Below are positions 1 to 11,200 of a stretch of 64,000 nt of DNA, piece after piece. The position numbers and the translations under genes are program-made. The notes under the pieces were generated by a model. That model was not told the DNA's origin, did not search any database, and saw nothing but the letters and a program-made list of their open reading frames with translations. The stretch is from assembly GCF_021018805.1 (NCBI RefSeq), contig NC_086266.1:8060001-8124000 (forward strand). Reading direction: 5' to 3'. Position 1 is the first letter of the stretch, and each line of letters opens with the position of its first letter. This DNA is from Prinia subflava (lineage: Eukaryota > Chordata > Aves > Passeriformes > Cisticolidae).

Positions 1-1346
1 CTGTCCTGCACCCCGGGAATGTCAGCCCTCACATCCCAGGGGATCAGGGGAGGGCAGGGCTCTGTCAGCCCTGAACTCCCCTCAGCTGAGCCCTGGATGC
101 CAGCAATGTGGAAAAGCTCAGGCAGGCAGCTCCTCCTGTGCTAAGGGAGAGACAAAGGCTGGGATTTTAGAGGAATATCAGCCCCATGGCTCCAAAGACA
201 GCCTGGCTTTTCTGATAAGGCAATTCCAACTTATTTCAGTCCTGAACAGCTTATGAAGTGAAGAGTCAGCATTTTTGGTAGTTTAAGGCCCCACATATCA
301 AAGCCTGGTGGAGAGAAAAAACTCCTTCCTCACACACAGGAAATTAATCCCATTTTATTATGCACTGGCATTGTTATTCCTCGCTCTCCCCTGCTGTGGA
401 AGCCAAGGAGCAGCTCCTGGAATGAACTCCCATGACTCTCCCTGCTCCAAACCACCTGCACAGCCCCAAATTCCAGTGCAAACTTCAGGCAGGAGCAGCA
501 CAGGTGCAAATCCTCCCTCAGAGCCCTGGGCTCACCCTGCACCCACCACACAACTGGTAGAGCTGGGACTGGTCCAGAATTCTACACTGGGGAGAGTTCT
601 CCTGTCCCCACCAAGGGCCCCTCCTCCTGCAGCTGTGACTCTCCCAAACCTGGCCCCTTCCACGGGATCAGCAGCAAAAGAGCCAAGCCCTCCCTGGAGA
701 ACAGCCCCAGCAGAGCACTGAGAGCCTCCCACCCCACAGGCACAGCCCCACCACAGCCTGGTGTCTTTAGACAGGCTGATGTCTTTAGGTTTTAGCTTTC
801 ATATTTTTCAGATTCTGTAGTGCCTTAGTGTGTGACTGCACTTCATACAAAGTGTGAGGCAGTTCTCCTCACAGCTCAGTCAGAAAAAACAATCCTTTTC
901 CAGCCCCAGAACCAAGGACACCGCTGCAGCTTCAGGCCCAGAAAGTGCAAACAACAGGGAATTGAGGAGAGCACTCTGGGAGGATGGGACTTCATTACCT
1001 GAAGCTGTAATTGGACAATTAACCCCAATGTGTAAATGGAACAAAACTTATCAAAGTGTGAAAACTCATGGCCCCTGGTCCATCTTGGGTGTAGCCATGG
1101 CCCTGGGCTCTTGTACTGCCCAAGGTGTATCCTTGGAAGGCCTTTTTAACAAATACCTACTTTATTCCTAAACACTGGCTAGCCTCTGTTCCAGGCAGCC
1201 TCTTGAGCCATCACAGGGACGGCCCTAGAGCCACCACTCCCAGGACACCTTGTCTTTAATCCAAGGGACATCTAAACCCCCCCAAAACCCTAGCTGAGAG
1301 GACTCCTGGGGGGAGCTGGGCTGGCAGAGCTGGCGTGGGGCCTCAC
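1..1346. other. VAMP7 intron, no exon seen
   Basis: Bases 1-1346 lie inside the VAMP7 transcription unit, downstream of the third coding exon. I searched the minus strand for the SNARE-motif and membrane-anchor exons and found none. The open frames here do not resemble known proteins. Confidence 0.6.
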
Positions 1347-1484
1347 CAGCTGTGCAGCCAGCACAGAGGAGAACTCGCTGTTCATGGCATAGGGCAGGGC
1401 AGTCTGCGCTCGGGAGCCGTACGTGGTCTGGAACCGCTTCTTGATCTCGTTCAGGAACGTGAAGGCTCTGGAGCGCTCAAAGTC
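1347..1484 (-). CDS. VAMP7: VAMP7 third coding exon (residues 69-114)
   Basis: Encodes 46 residues from DFERSRAF to SSVLAAQL, the last part of the longin domain. Acceptor TTCCCAG, donor GTGAGG, both in phase 0. The next exon, which should begin the SNARE region, is not present between 1 and 1346. Confidence 0.95.
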
Positions 1485-3800
1485 CTGGGAACAGAGAGCA
1501 GGGAAGGTCAGCAGCAGCCTGCCAGGGCTGGGGGGCCTGCAGCTCCCAGCTCTGACACTGCCAGGGCTGTGCCAGCTCCACGCCTGCACTCAGGGGAAGG
1601 ATTTCCTTCAGCACCTCCAGAATTCAGGAGCACCGGGAAAATCAGGCTGGCAACTGGAACGGTCTCTGCACCACCAACCCCCTGCACCAAGAGAGAAACT
1701 GGGCACAGCCGAGAACTTCAGCCCAAAACTCACAACCCACAGGACTGGAAGATCCCTCCCCTGGCAGGGGTTGGAGTGGGAGGATTTTGAAGGTCACTCC
1801 CAAACAATCCCACTACTCTGATTTGAGCTCCAGGCAGAGTTCAAAGCTGTAACAGAGGTTACAGTAGCTCCAGTGGGAGAAAAGGCACCTCAGAGCAGCC
1901 CTCACTAATAAACCAAAATTCCCAAATTCCCCAGGGCCTGCCTGGCTGTGTCCCCAGTACTCACATCATCTGTGATGCACAGGTAAATGATCCTGTCCTG
2001 GCAGATGTAATGGAACAGGTAACTGCAGGCAATTGAAAGGAAGAGACAAAACGTTATTGGAAGCTGCCACATTTCCAAAATTTCTTTTTCCAGAAGCCAC
2101 TGCTGCCTGTGGGGCCTCTGGGGGCTGGCAAGAGAAAATCCCAGTTACTCTATGGAGCTGGCACAGATAACCATGTCCCAGGTAAATGTCCAGGGAAGCA
2201 AGGCTGGGGGCACAGGTCTCTGCCCTGAAGGTCTGTTCCCATAAAAAAGGTCAAAAATCCTTGCACATCGACAACTGTCCCAGAAGGAGTGAGCTGAAAC
2301 TTGTCTGGTACCACCCTGTAGACTCCTCAGAGTCCAAGAAGAATCCCAACAGCAGAGAGAGAGTAACCCAAGAATTCCTGATGCCAGAGGGCTGCCTCTC
2401 CTTGGAGATCTATACAAAAGACACAGAGTTCCTCTTGAACACAAAAATAACTCATTAAACAAATTTAAGGAGTTCAAAGTAACTCAAACTTCTCCCATTT
2501 CAGAACAGGATAAATGTATCTTGGAGAGAATCCAGGGAGTTTTTTAGCCTATAGGCTGGGAGCCTGGCAAGGCAGAGGAAGCTCCAGACAGGAGGAACAA
2601 CTCCAAGTGCTCATCAAACTTCACAGCTCCCACATGCTGCCCAGTTACCTCTAAAAATGCACCACTGCACTCCTCAAACCCAGCTTTTCAGTTGGTTGAA
2701 CAGAACTCAAGGCAAAGTTATTTCCTTTCACTTAAAAGAGTAACTTAAAATATTAAAATTTATCCTTAAAATTCTAGCAGGAGAGAAGAGCTGCAGCATC
2801 CAAGGTGTGTCAGACTCCAGAGCAGGCACTGCCTCCAGAACATCTCCCACAAGGACTGGCTGTGCTCCCAAGGATGTGGGAGCCCAGCCCAGTTCTTCTC
2901 TCCTGCATCCTCAGAACAGCTCTGACAAAACAGCCTGGGCACCAGACAGGACACAGCCATACTGCCAATTCCAAAAAATGGAATGGGCTCAAAAATAAAG
3001 AGCTGGAATGGGCTCCAACACCTCTAAAATTGGGATTTCCACAGTTGATTTAGTTTGTTTCCATTGACTCACCCACCTCCCACGTGCAGGAAGTTGCAGG
3101 TGATGAAGCATCCACTCCCTGTCCTACCAACACTGACCAAGGAGTCAGCTCTCTCTTTTTCAGAGAGCTGGAAAAATCCTGGGAAAGAAAAACCCCTTTG
3201 TCCTGCAGACTGGATTTGGGGCAGCTCAGAATGACTCCATGTGATCTGTGAGCACAGCTTGTCTCAAAGCCCCCAGGATCCACAGGCAACCCAAGAAGGG
3301 TGACACTTTTACCTAAAGCCACGTTTAAGCCTCAGAAAATCCAGGGGAAGCTTCCAGAAGCCAAACTCCAAAGACTCCACAGCTGGGCACCTTCCAGCTC
3401 ACTTTGGAATTGTATAAAAATGGAAAACTTGATTTTGTATCAACTGCTTTGTGCTGCTGCCGGAGCTGAAGTCAAATCCTGGTTAAGGTCTGGGGGACAG
3501 CAGCAGCTGCTGAGCTGGTGGCATTTCCATCAAATTGGGAATTTAGACAAGAAAAAATTGCAGAATCACAGAAAAACCCCCAAACACCCCCAGTTCCTTC
3601 CTGTCCTCATGCATCCCCACAAGTGCCCCCAGAGCCAGGGAGAGGGTTGCTCACCTGCCATGGGAATAGGTCAGCTTGTTGTTCTCGGATGGGATTTTGG
3701 CCAGGATCTGCTCAGTCACCTCCAGGAAGTTCCCTCCACACCAGGCATGTTTGGCCAGGATGGTGGTGCCCCTGGCCACGACGGCGAACAGGATGGCCAT
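1347..3800 (-). CDS. VAMP7: VAMP7 (longin R-SNARE), N-terminal part, truncated by window edge
   Basis: Vesicle-associated membrane protein 7, an R-SNARE that drives fusion of late endosomes, lysosomes and secretory vesicles. Three coding exons are visible on the minus strand (3655-3800, 1965-2022, 1347-1484). They join in frame to 114 residues starting MAILFAVVARG and ending SSVLAAQL, essentially the whole longin domain that folds back to regulate the SNARE motif. All junctions are GT-AG and the phases agree. The SNARE motif, transmembrane anchor and stop are not found in bases 1-1346 and must lie beyond the left edge, so the gene is cut by the window, not broken. The match to vertebrate VAMP7 is near identity, so the call is secure. 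A non-coding first exon probably lies in the CpG island near 8.1 kb. Confidence 0.96.
1965..2022 (-). CDS. VAMP7: VAMP7 second coding exon (residues 49-68)
   Basis: A 58-base exon too short to be seen as an open frame. It encodes YLFHYICQDRIIYLCITDD after the split serine codon 49. Acceptor CTGCAG and donor GTGAGT flank it. The residues match the longin-domain strands of vertebrate VAMP7, with Ser49 where mammals have Asn. Confidence 0.93.
2023..3654 (-). other. VAMP7 intron between coding exons 1 and 2
   Basis: A 1.6-kb intron bounded by a GTGAGC donor and a CTGCAG acceptor. It holds unique sequence with no recognisable repeat or exon. Confidence 0.7.
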
Positions 3801-3810
3801 GGCTGCTCTC
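3655..3810 (-). CDS. VAMP7: VAMP7 first coding exon (residues 1-48)
   Basis: The start codon is at 3800-3798, in the context GCAGCCATGGCC. The exon encodes the first 48 residues, through KLTYSHG, plus two bases of codon 49. The donor GTGAGC follows at 3654. Upstream, a CAG acceptor after a pyrimidine run gives about ten bases of 5' UTR (3801-3810), so the rest of the leader is spliced from an upstream exon. Confidence 0.94.
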
Positions 3811-4027
3811 CTGCTTGGGGACAAAACAGGGCTGAGGTCAGGAGCTGGGCACAGGCACCTGCAGGGTGGCACAGGGACTTGCACAGTGTCCCCTGGCACA
3901 GGGACCAGACTGTAGCCAGGACTCAGCCAGGACACCATGACCACAAAGTTCTCTCATTTCCCCTTTTAGGTTCTGCTCATGATGACACAAAACCCTCCAG
4001 ACAAAGGAGTTTTTATCTCCTCTGTGC

Positions 4028-4211
4028 CCTGTGAGGGTGGCAAAGCTCAGGCTGTCCAGAGCAGCTGTGGCTCCCCCTGGATCCCTGCAAGTGTCCAAGG
4101 CCAGGCTGGACATTGGGGCTTGGAGCCACCTGGGACAGCAGAAAGTGTCAGGAGTTGGAACTGGATGAGCTTTAAGCTCCCTTCCAACCCAAACCATTGT
4201 GGGATTTCCTA
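4028..4211 (+). mobile_element. CR1 LINE 3'-end fragment
   Basis: Shows the CR1 tail in sense order: a 'gagcagctgtggctccccctgg' type core (bases from 4061), 'gtccaaggccaggctgga', and the terminal 'ccaacccaaaccattgtggg'. It is 5'-truncated, as most CR1 copies are. It lies in the VAMP7 5' intron. Confidence 0.85.
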
Positions 4212-4846
4212 AGTCTCCAGAGCTGGAAAAACATCCCTGCTGCCACAGAGAGGGACACTCGTAATCAGCTCAAGTATCAGCACATTAATCTATGGCCAGA
4301 GCCAGATCTCACACATGGAGCACATGTCAGAGCCCAGCTGGGACAGCTGCCCTGCTCATCCTGCACAGCCATAAGCCTCTTTTCTGCTTAGGAAGGACTT
4401 AGGACGACTTTGGACCCTGCAAAACTCAAAAATCTCATTTTTCATTTTGCACTTAGGCCCTACTTATTCCCTGCTCTGTTCTGTGCCTCGACAGATCTGG
4501 CAAGATCACAGACCTATCTCAAATCCCCCAGGAGAGCTCTCTGGGAGCAGCCACAAAGCAGAGGTGCTGGCTGAGCTTCTGGATCCAGACTTGCTATCCC
4601 CCTGGCCCTGCCTGGTGAGAACTGGGGATCTCTGCTGGATTAACAAGGCCATGAAGAGAGACCAAACCACCACCCAGCAGGGCAGGCTGAGCTCCACAGA
4701 TCCAGGCCTGGCCAGCACCAGTCAGGGCATCTCCAAACCTCCCACAGGTCTGAGCCCAGCATTGGAGGGGGAAAGGATAAAGTCACGGATTTATTTACAG
4801 GACAGACTCCACACAATCACCTGGGAGTGCTGCCAAGGGGAACAGA

Positions 4847-5012
4847 ACCATGGAATGGTTGGAGCTGGAAGGGACCTCCAGACCCTCCCCATGTTAGGGA
4901 CACTTTCCACTGTCCCAGGGTGCTCCAAACCCCATCCAGCCTGGGCTTGGACACATCCAGAGATCCAGGGGCAGCCACTGCTGCTCTGTTGGGGCTGCCC
5001 TTCCCTCTGCTG
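4847..5012 (-). mobile_element. CR1 LINE 3'-end fragment (antisense)
   Basis: Reads as the reverse complement of the CR1 tail: 'catggaatggttggagctgg', then the 'cccagggtgctccaaacccc' block and 'ccaggggcagccactgctgc'. It is 5'-truncated and lies in the VAMP7 5' intron. Confidence 0.85.
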
Positions 5013-6150
5013 TGAGCAGCACTTAATGTGACTTATCCAAGGTTTAGTTTTATCCTCATAAACTTCTTGGGTCTGTTTTCTGCCTTGGCTGCTCTTCAGG
5101 TGGAGGTGCTGGCTCCCACAGGAAGTTTCCAAGGAATTGCTTATTCCTTTATGTTTTAGCTCTCAGTAATCTCCACTTTGGCTCATTTTCAGGCCGAAAT
5201 GCTCCTGTCTTTAATAATATTGTGAATTAATTAAGCCCAGGGAATTCCCTGCACCCTCCTGTCCCTCCAGAGGCACTGGGCACAGCCCAGGGCTGCCCCT
5301 GGCCCATGGAGCAACACCAGGGCACAGCCTGGAATCACAACCACCACTAAGGCTCTTGAGCAATCAGGTGAGTGTCCAGCACCAGGAAAGCACTGTCTGC
5401 TCCTGCACTCACCCAGGAGCCACAGAAAGGAGCAGCAGTACCAGAAAACACATCTGCCACAACCTCAAATTCAGGGTACAGTGCCCACACACACAGAGAC
5501 ACCCCAGTTCCCTGAGCAGAACAAATGCAGCTCCAAACTGAGGATTGTAAAGTGGTTTAGGCAATTCCTAGAAATCTTTGTTCTTTTAATATTGGTGGAA
5601 CTCACATCCCTGAGGTGACACATGAGCAGCAGCAGTGAGGTGACACTCGCTGGCACTGAAGGAACCCAAAGCCCTCAGTTCCCTGAGTTCACAGCTCTCA
5701 CCTCCCTGGATTCACAGCCCTCACCTCCCCAAATCCAGTCCTCAACTCCTCGAGGTCATAGTCCTGACACCCCAAATTCCTGCCCTACTCCACACAGGAG
5801 CCCTGTGCTCTGAAGTAACAGCAGCCCCAGCTTAGGGCAGAACAGGTTAAATGAAGTAAAAGAGATTAACAAGGAGCATTTTTCTGTCTGAGCAGCCCCG
5901 TACCAGCCGTGTGTTACTCCTGTTAGTAACACAAATCTGTTAAACTGCTACAGGACGTCCTTCCTCAGCAGTCACCAGAGTCAGCAATGAAATCCCTTTA
6001 AATCAACCCCTCTGCAGAGCTGTTTTCCATCTAAACTTACAATATCACACAGCTGGAGGCAGCCAAGATCAAACCTTCCAAAAAGGCACTGCAAGATGCA
6101 CGAGCTGCTGTCTGAAGTCCCTCTGGGGATTTAACTGAAGCCTCCTAGAA
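5013..6150. other. VAMP7 5' intron, unique sequence
   Basis: Unique intronic sequence between two CR1 fragments. I see a locally repetitive stretch at about 5650-5770 of short 'cctca...ttcacagctctcac' phrases, but no exon, RNA gene or other element. Confidence 0.5.
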
Positions 6151-6151
6151 A

Positions 6152-6352
6152 CACAGAAGGGTTTGGGTTGGGAGGGACCTCAAAGCCCACCCAATGCCAC
6201 CCCTGCCATGGGCAGGGACACTTTCCACGATCCCAGCGTGTTCCCAGCCCTGTCCAGCCCGGCCTTGGACACTTTCAGGGGCAGCCACAGTTTCTCTGGG
6301 CACCCTGTGCCAGGGCCTGCCCACCCTCCCAGGGAACAATTCCTGCCCAATA
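6152..6352 (-). mobile_element. CR1 LINE 3'-end fragment (antisense)
   Basis: The antisense CR1 tail starts at 'agggtttgggttgggaggga' and continues through 'ccatgggcagggacactttc' to 'ccagggcctgcccaccctcc'. Confidence 0.87.
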
Positions 6353-7020
6353 CAAGGCATGGAAAAAAGGCACAGGAAAACCTCTTAGGGAACATCAGAA
6401 ACACAGGCTCAGTCTCCAGCACAATGTTTAAAACTCCTGTAAGGATGATTTGCTGTTTTTCAGCAACACTTCTGAACCAGAAGACTCCCAGCTCAGTGCC
6501 AGTGAGCCATGGAAAGGCCCTGCCTGCACTTCCAGAAATCCTCTTACAGAAAGCAAAGGGCACCGCGCTGCTGTTTAAGCACAGAACAAGGGGAGGTGTT
6601 GCAACCCAGCCAGTTGCAACTGCTGCAATAAAGAGATCGTTGGAGCAGGGTGAGCTCAGCAGAAAGCAGCCCAGGCTTCCCTTTAACCTCTGCTGGGCAG
6701 CTGGAAAAATCATTACTTCATTACAGAATATTGCACCGAGAAGCCCTGAGGATCTCCTGCTCATTTTGAGCCTGAGAATTGTGACATTTGTGCTTCAACT
6801 TATCCCAAGTTCAGCTTCCCTTCTGCACATAGAGTTTACTGCAGGCTCCCCCACCGCATCACTACAGAAACAAATCACCAAGGAAATTAATCCATGTGGT
6901 CTTCCAGCCACACCACCTTTCCTGGAAGCAGCACTGCAGGGTTTGGAGGGGGGTAAGAACACACAACACGACAGTGATTGAGTAAGCAGCTCCCCAAAAA
7001 GGGAACACGTGCAGCCCAAA

Positions 7021-7322
7021 GCATGGAATCAGGGAACTGTTGAGGTTGGAAAAGCCCCCCAAGACCATGAGTCCAACCATTCCCCAGCACTGCCGAGGCC
7101 ACCCTAACCCATGTCCCCAAGTGCCACATCCACACGGATTTTAAATCCCTCCAGGGACGGGCACTCCATCTCTGCCCAGCTGCGCCAGGGCTGGACAGCC
7201 CTTTCCAGGTCAGAACATTCCCAATATCCACCCAAACCTCCCTGGCACAGCTACCTCCTGTCATCCTGTCACTGCTCCCTGGGAGCCAGCCTCCCCACAC
7301 CCCCTGCCAGCACACCTGTGAT
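7021..7322 (-). mobile_element. CR1 LINE fragment, different subfamily (antisense)
   Basis: Carries the alternative CR1 tail with 'aactgttgaggttggaaaag', 'catgagtccaaccattcccc' and 'gtccccaagtgccacatcca'. Its wording differs from the 6152 and 4847 copies, so a distinct CR1 subfamily is inferred. It abuts the 22-bp minisatellite. Confidence 0.85.
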
Positions 7323-7369
7323 TAATTAATTAACTAATTAAGCCATGCAGTGCTACATCCACAACACCG

Positions 7370-7965
7370 TCCACTCCCAGGCACACCAGTAACACGCTGG
7401 TAATACACGGGTAACACCCCATTAACAGGCCAGTAACACACTAATAATACCCCAGTAACACACTAATAACATCCCAATAACATGCTGGTAACACCTCCGG
7501 TAACAGGCCAGCAACATACTAATAACACCCCAGTAACACATCAATAATAACCCAGAAACACATCAATAACATCCCAGTAAAACATCAATAACACCCCAGT
7601 AACACATCAAGAACACTCCACTAACACAATAATAATATCCCAGCAACATACTAATCACATTCCAATTACATGCCAGTAACACCCCAGTAACAGGCGAGAG
7701 TAACAGAGTAATAGTACTCCAATAACATGCTGATAAACCCCTGGTAACAGGCCAGTAACATACTAATAACAGGCCAGTAACATACTAATAACACCCCAGT
7801 AATACATCAGCAACACTCCAGTAACACGGCAATAACACTTCAGTAATACATCAATAACACCCCAGTAACATGGCAATAACACCCCAGTGGCATAGTGATG
7901 ATACTCCAGTAACATGCTGATAATACCCCGGTAACACGGCAATAACACCCCGGTAACCGCGGTCA
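7370..7965. repeat. 22-bp AT-rich minisatellite upstream of the VAMP7/POLR1D promoter
   Basis: About 27 degenerate copies of a 22-base unit, for example 'aataacaccccagtaacaca' followed by 'tc'. Copies at about 7530-7620 are nearly exact and in perfect 22-base register; those at both ends are more diverged. The array stops sharply at the CpG island. Confidence 0.85.
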
Positions 7966-8134
7966 CCCCGCTGTGTCGCCGGTACCGAGCGCGGCCTCCT
8001 CCCGCCGGCAGCGCCTGCCGGGCGCGGGGCTGGTGCTGTGCCCGGCCGGACCCCGCACACCCGAACCCCCAGCCTGGCCCGGCCCGGCCCGGCCCTGCCG
8101 GGGCCCCGCGGCCGCCCCGGCCCCCCGCGCTCAC

Positions 8135-8210
8135 CGGCGCTCCCGGGCCCCGCCGGCCCCGCTGCGGCCCCGCCCGGCCCGGCCTGGCCCCGACGCGTTT
8201 CCGGCCGCGG
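8135..8210 (-). other. VAMP7: Probable VAMP7 non-coding first exon
   Basis: On the minus strand a consensus donor (GTGAGCGC) follows CGCCG at 8135/8134 within the CpG island. The VAMP7 coding exon begins with only ten UTR bases after its acceptor, so an upstream leader exon is required. This donor is the best candidate; the 5' end is a guess. Confidence 0.4.
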
Positions 8211-8241
8211 GGCCGCCGGGAGCTGCGGGCCCGGAACCGCC

Positions 8242-8283
8242 ATGGCCGGCACCGGCAGCGGCAGCGGCCCCGCGCTGGAAACC
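8242..8283 (+). CDS. POLR1D: POLR1D exon 1 (residues 1-14)
   Basis: Start codon in a good context (ACCGCCATGGCC) inside the CpG island. Encodes [14 protein letters not shown] and ends at donor GTGAGG. No upstream in-frame ATG gives a better start. Confidence 0.85.
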
Positions 8284-11200
8284 GTGAGGGACACGGGGAG
8301 CGGGGGGGTCGGGATCGGGATCGGGATCGGGATCGGGATCGGGATCGGGATCGGGATCGGGGTCGGGGTCGGGGTCGGGATCGGGATCGGGATCGGGGTC
8401 GGGGTCGGGATCGGGATCGGGATCGGGGTCGGGGTCGGGATCGGGATCGGGATCGGGATCGGGGTCGGGGTCGGGGTCGGGATCGGGGTCGGGATCGGGG
8501 TCGGGATCGGGATCGGGGTCGGGATCGGGGTCGGGATCGGGATCGGGGTCGGGGTCGGGATCGGGGTCGGGGGCGCCGCTCGCTCCCTTACAGGAGGGGA
8601 GCGGGCGGCCCGGGCTCCGCTCCCGAGGAAAAGCAGCCTCACGTTGTGCCAGGGGAGGGCTGGGTGCGGTGTTAGGGAAGAACGCTTCGCGGGAAGGGCT
8701 GTCCCGGCCCGGCACAGCCGCCCGGGGCAGCGGCGGAGTGCCCGTCCTGCAGGGATGTGAAAGCCGTGTGGATGTGGCACAGGAGGACATGGGTTAGGGC
8801 GGCCTCGGCAGTGCTGGGGAGGGGTTGTGCTCGGTGGTCTTGGAGGGCTTTTCCAACCCAAACTGTTCCGTGCTTCCGTGACTCTGTCATTCCCAAGCCT
8901 GGCTTGGTGGTAGGGCACCCTCACGTGTGGTGGGGTGGCATTGGCATCAGGACAAATCGTGTCCGGATGGCTCCAAGGGACATCCTGACATCCTGTGGTG
9001 AACAACAGCAGGCGGAGGTCAGGGCTAACCTGGTTTAAAACTGGGTGGAATTTTGGAGCTTTCCCACTTCTCTGAAGGTGTTTTGGTCCCACAGCAGCAG
9101 CAGAGGTGGCCCAGCGAGATCCACAACCCCCCAGTTTCTCGGGGAAGCTGAGCACGGGAGCTGATCCTCACCCTTCAAGTGTCCCTGGCCTCAGGGGGGT
9201 TTCAGCTTCTCTTCCCTGTCCCTGGTGACAGATCCAGGCAGACGGGACAGACGGGAACTGCGTCACGTTTGTGCTGCACGACGAGGATCACACCCTGGGC
9301 AACTCCCTGCGCTACATGGTCATGAAGAAGTGAGTGGGGCTTCCAAGGGACCTCCGTGCCCTGCTCTGGCCTTCTCCTTCCTGATCCACACCTCAGCTGT
9401 TGCTGGCATGAGGCAGATGGTCCCAAAGGCCCTCTGAGCACACCCTTGCAGCCCTTGTGTCAGACATGGAGCCCTGCTCCTCCTTCTCCTTGTGCTGTGC
9501 CCTGAGAGCACCAACAGCCCTTAAAGGGCCTAACCAGCCTCTCCTGAGCCTCTACCCATACCCTTCCCTGCCCAGGAACCCAAGTTAAGCTCAGCCCAGG
9601 GCTTTCAGTCCCTCCTGAGCTGCTGGAGGAGTAACTGGACTCCATTTGCTGCCCAGAGAGGCTGTGGATTTCCATCCCTGGAACTGTCCCAGTCTGGGTT
9701 GGACAGGGCCTGGAGCACCCTGCAGCATGGGCGTGGGACTGGATGAGCTTTAAGGTCCCTGTGATAAATCACTGACAACACAAAAGAGGCTGCTGGCCAG
9801 AGCTGGGGGCCAAAGCTCCAGCACTCAGCTTAGCAGGAGGGAGAGGCCCTGCAACGTTTTGGGAACTTCTCCTAAAGGGGCCCTTCCTGCTGTGGAGCCA
9901 TTCTGGAAAGGGCTGAATGACCTGATGGGTGTTTGGTGCTCAACACCTTTGAGGTGAGACATTCCTGTGGAGCTCAGGGCCAGTTCTGTCCTCCAGTGCC
10001 CTGGACCACTCAGCCTTTTCCACCCAGCAGAGCAGCAGCAGGTTTGGTTACAGGGAGAACTCCAAGCATCCAGGATCCTGTGGCAGAGCTGGCACTGCTC
10101 TGATTGTGGTTACAGCTGTGTCTGTGCCCTGCAGAGCTCCAGCTCAGCTCAGAGGGAGATGGGTGTGAGGGGACAAGGTCACACATGGACTTTCCTCTCA
10201 GCACATCCCTCCCCTAAGTTATTTAGACACATCCAGAGCCCCAGCAGGCCTAGGGTGCCCTGAGCCTCTGATTTTCCTGGGATTTGCCATGGATTGGCCT
10301 GGGTTTCACTGCTCCCTCTCCTCTCTGCCCTCCTGCAGCCCTGACGTGGAGTTCTGTGGCTACTGCATCACACACCCCTCGGAAAGCAAGATCAACTTCA
10401 GGATCCAGACCAGAGGTGAGGCTGGGGCTGTCCCTCCGTGTCTGGGGCCCTGTTCTTATGGAATTCCCCATGCTCATGCCAGCTTCCCACTAGGAGTCTG
10501 TTAAATAAAGAAAAGCCCTTTCTCCCTGCCCTCTGCCAGGCACTGCAGTGCTGAGCCCCTTTCCTGAGCCTCACAGGCTGCTCCCAAATTCTGCTCCAGC
10601 TGCCGTGGGAAGCAGGAAGCTGCCTGGCTCCAGGCAGCTGGGCTGGCTGGGAGCAGCCCTGGCACCCCGAGCTGTGTGGCTGGGGCACACCCCTGGGGAG
10701 GTGAGGACTGCCCTTGGGAAGCCACCTCCTGTGTCCCTAATCCATCTTTTCCCAAAGGAGCCCTTCCTGCTGTGGAGCCATTCCGGAAAGGACTGAATGA
10801 CCTGATGGGTGTTTGCCAACACGTGCTCAATACCTTTGAGGTGAGACATTCCTGTGGAGCTCAGGGTCAGTTCTGTCCCCTGGGCCATTCCTGTGGAGCT
10901 CAGGGTCAGTTCTGTCCCTTGGGCCATTCCTGGGAGCTCAGGGTCAGTTCTGTCCCTTGGGTCATTCCTGAAGAGCTCAGGGTCAGTTCTGTCCTGTGAT
11001 TCCAAAGGGAGAGGCCATGGCCTGTGTTGGAGACACTTTTGGCAGGAAAACCGGGAGGTTTTTGGACAGGCTCTGCCTGATCCGTGGCATGGCCTGTCTC
11101 CCTTTACTTTGGAGTGACTGTAAAGGTCACTTTCTCCCAAAAGCACCTGGAGCTCTGTCAGAGCTTTCCAGGGCAGAGGAGTCCCAGTACAGCAGGGTGG

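Larger units (their letters stand above)
7966..8300. promoter_or_regulatory. CpG-island bidirectional promoter of VAMP7 and POLR1D
   Basis: Extremely GC- and CpG-rich, with several GC-box (CCGCCC / GGCCCCGCCC) strings. No TATA box is visible. VAMP7 points left from here and POLR1D points right, with the POLR1D start codon at 8242. Both are housekeeping genes, and a shared TATA-less CpG promoter suits them. Exact start sites are not visible. Confidence 0.8.

Noticed and set aside
7851..9155. 434-codon minus-strand frame across the CpG promoter
   Set aside because: Driven by the hexamer array and high GC; it crosses POLR1D exon 1 antisense and the VAMP7 leader.
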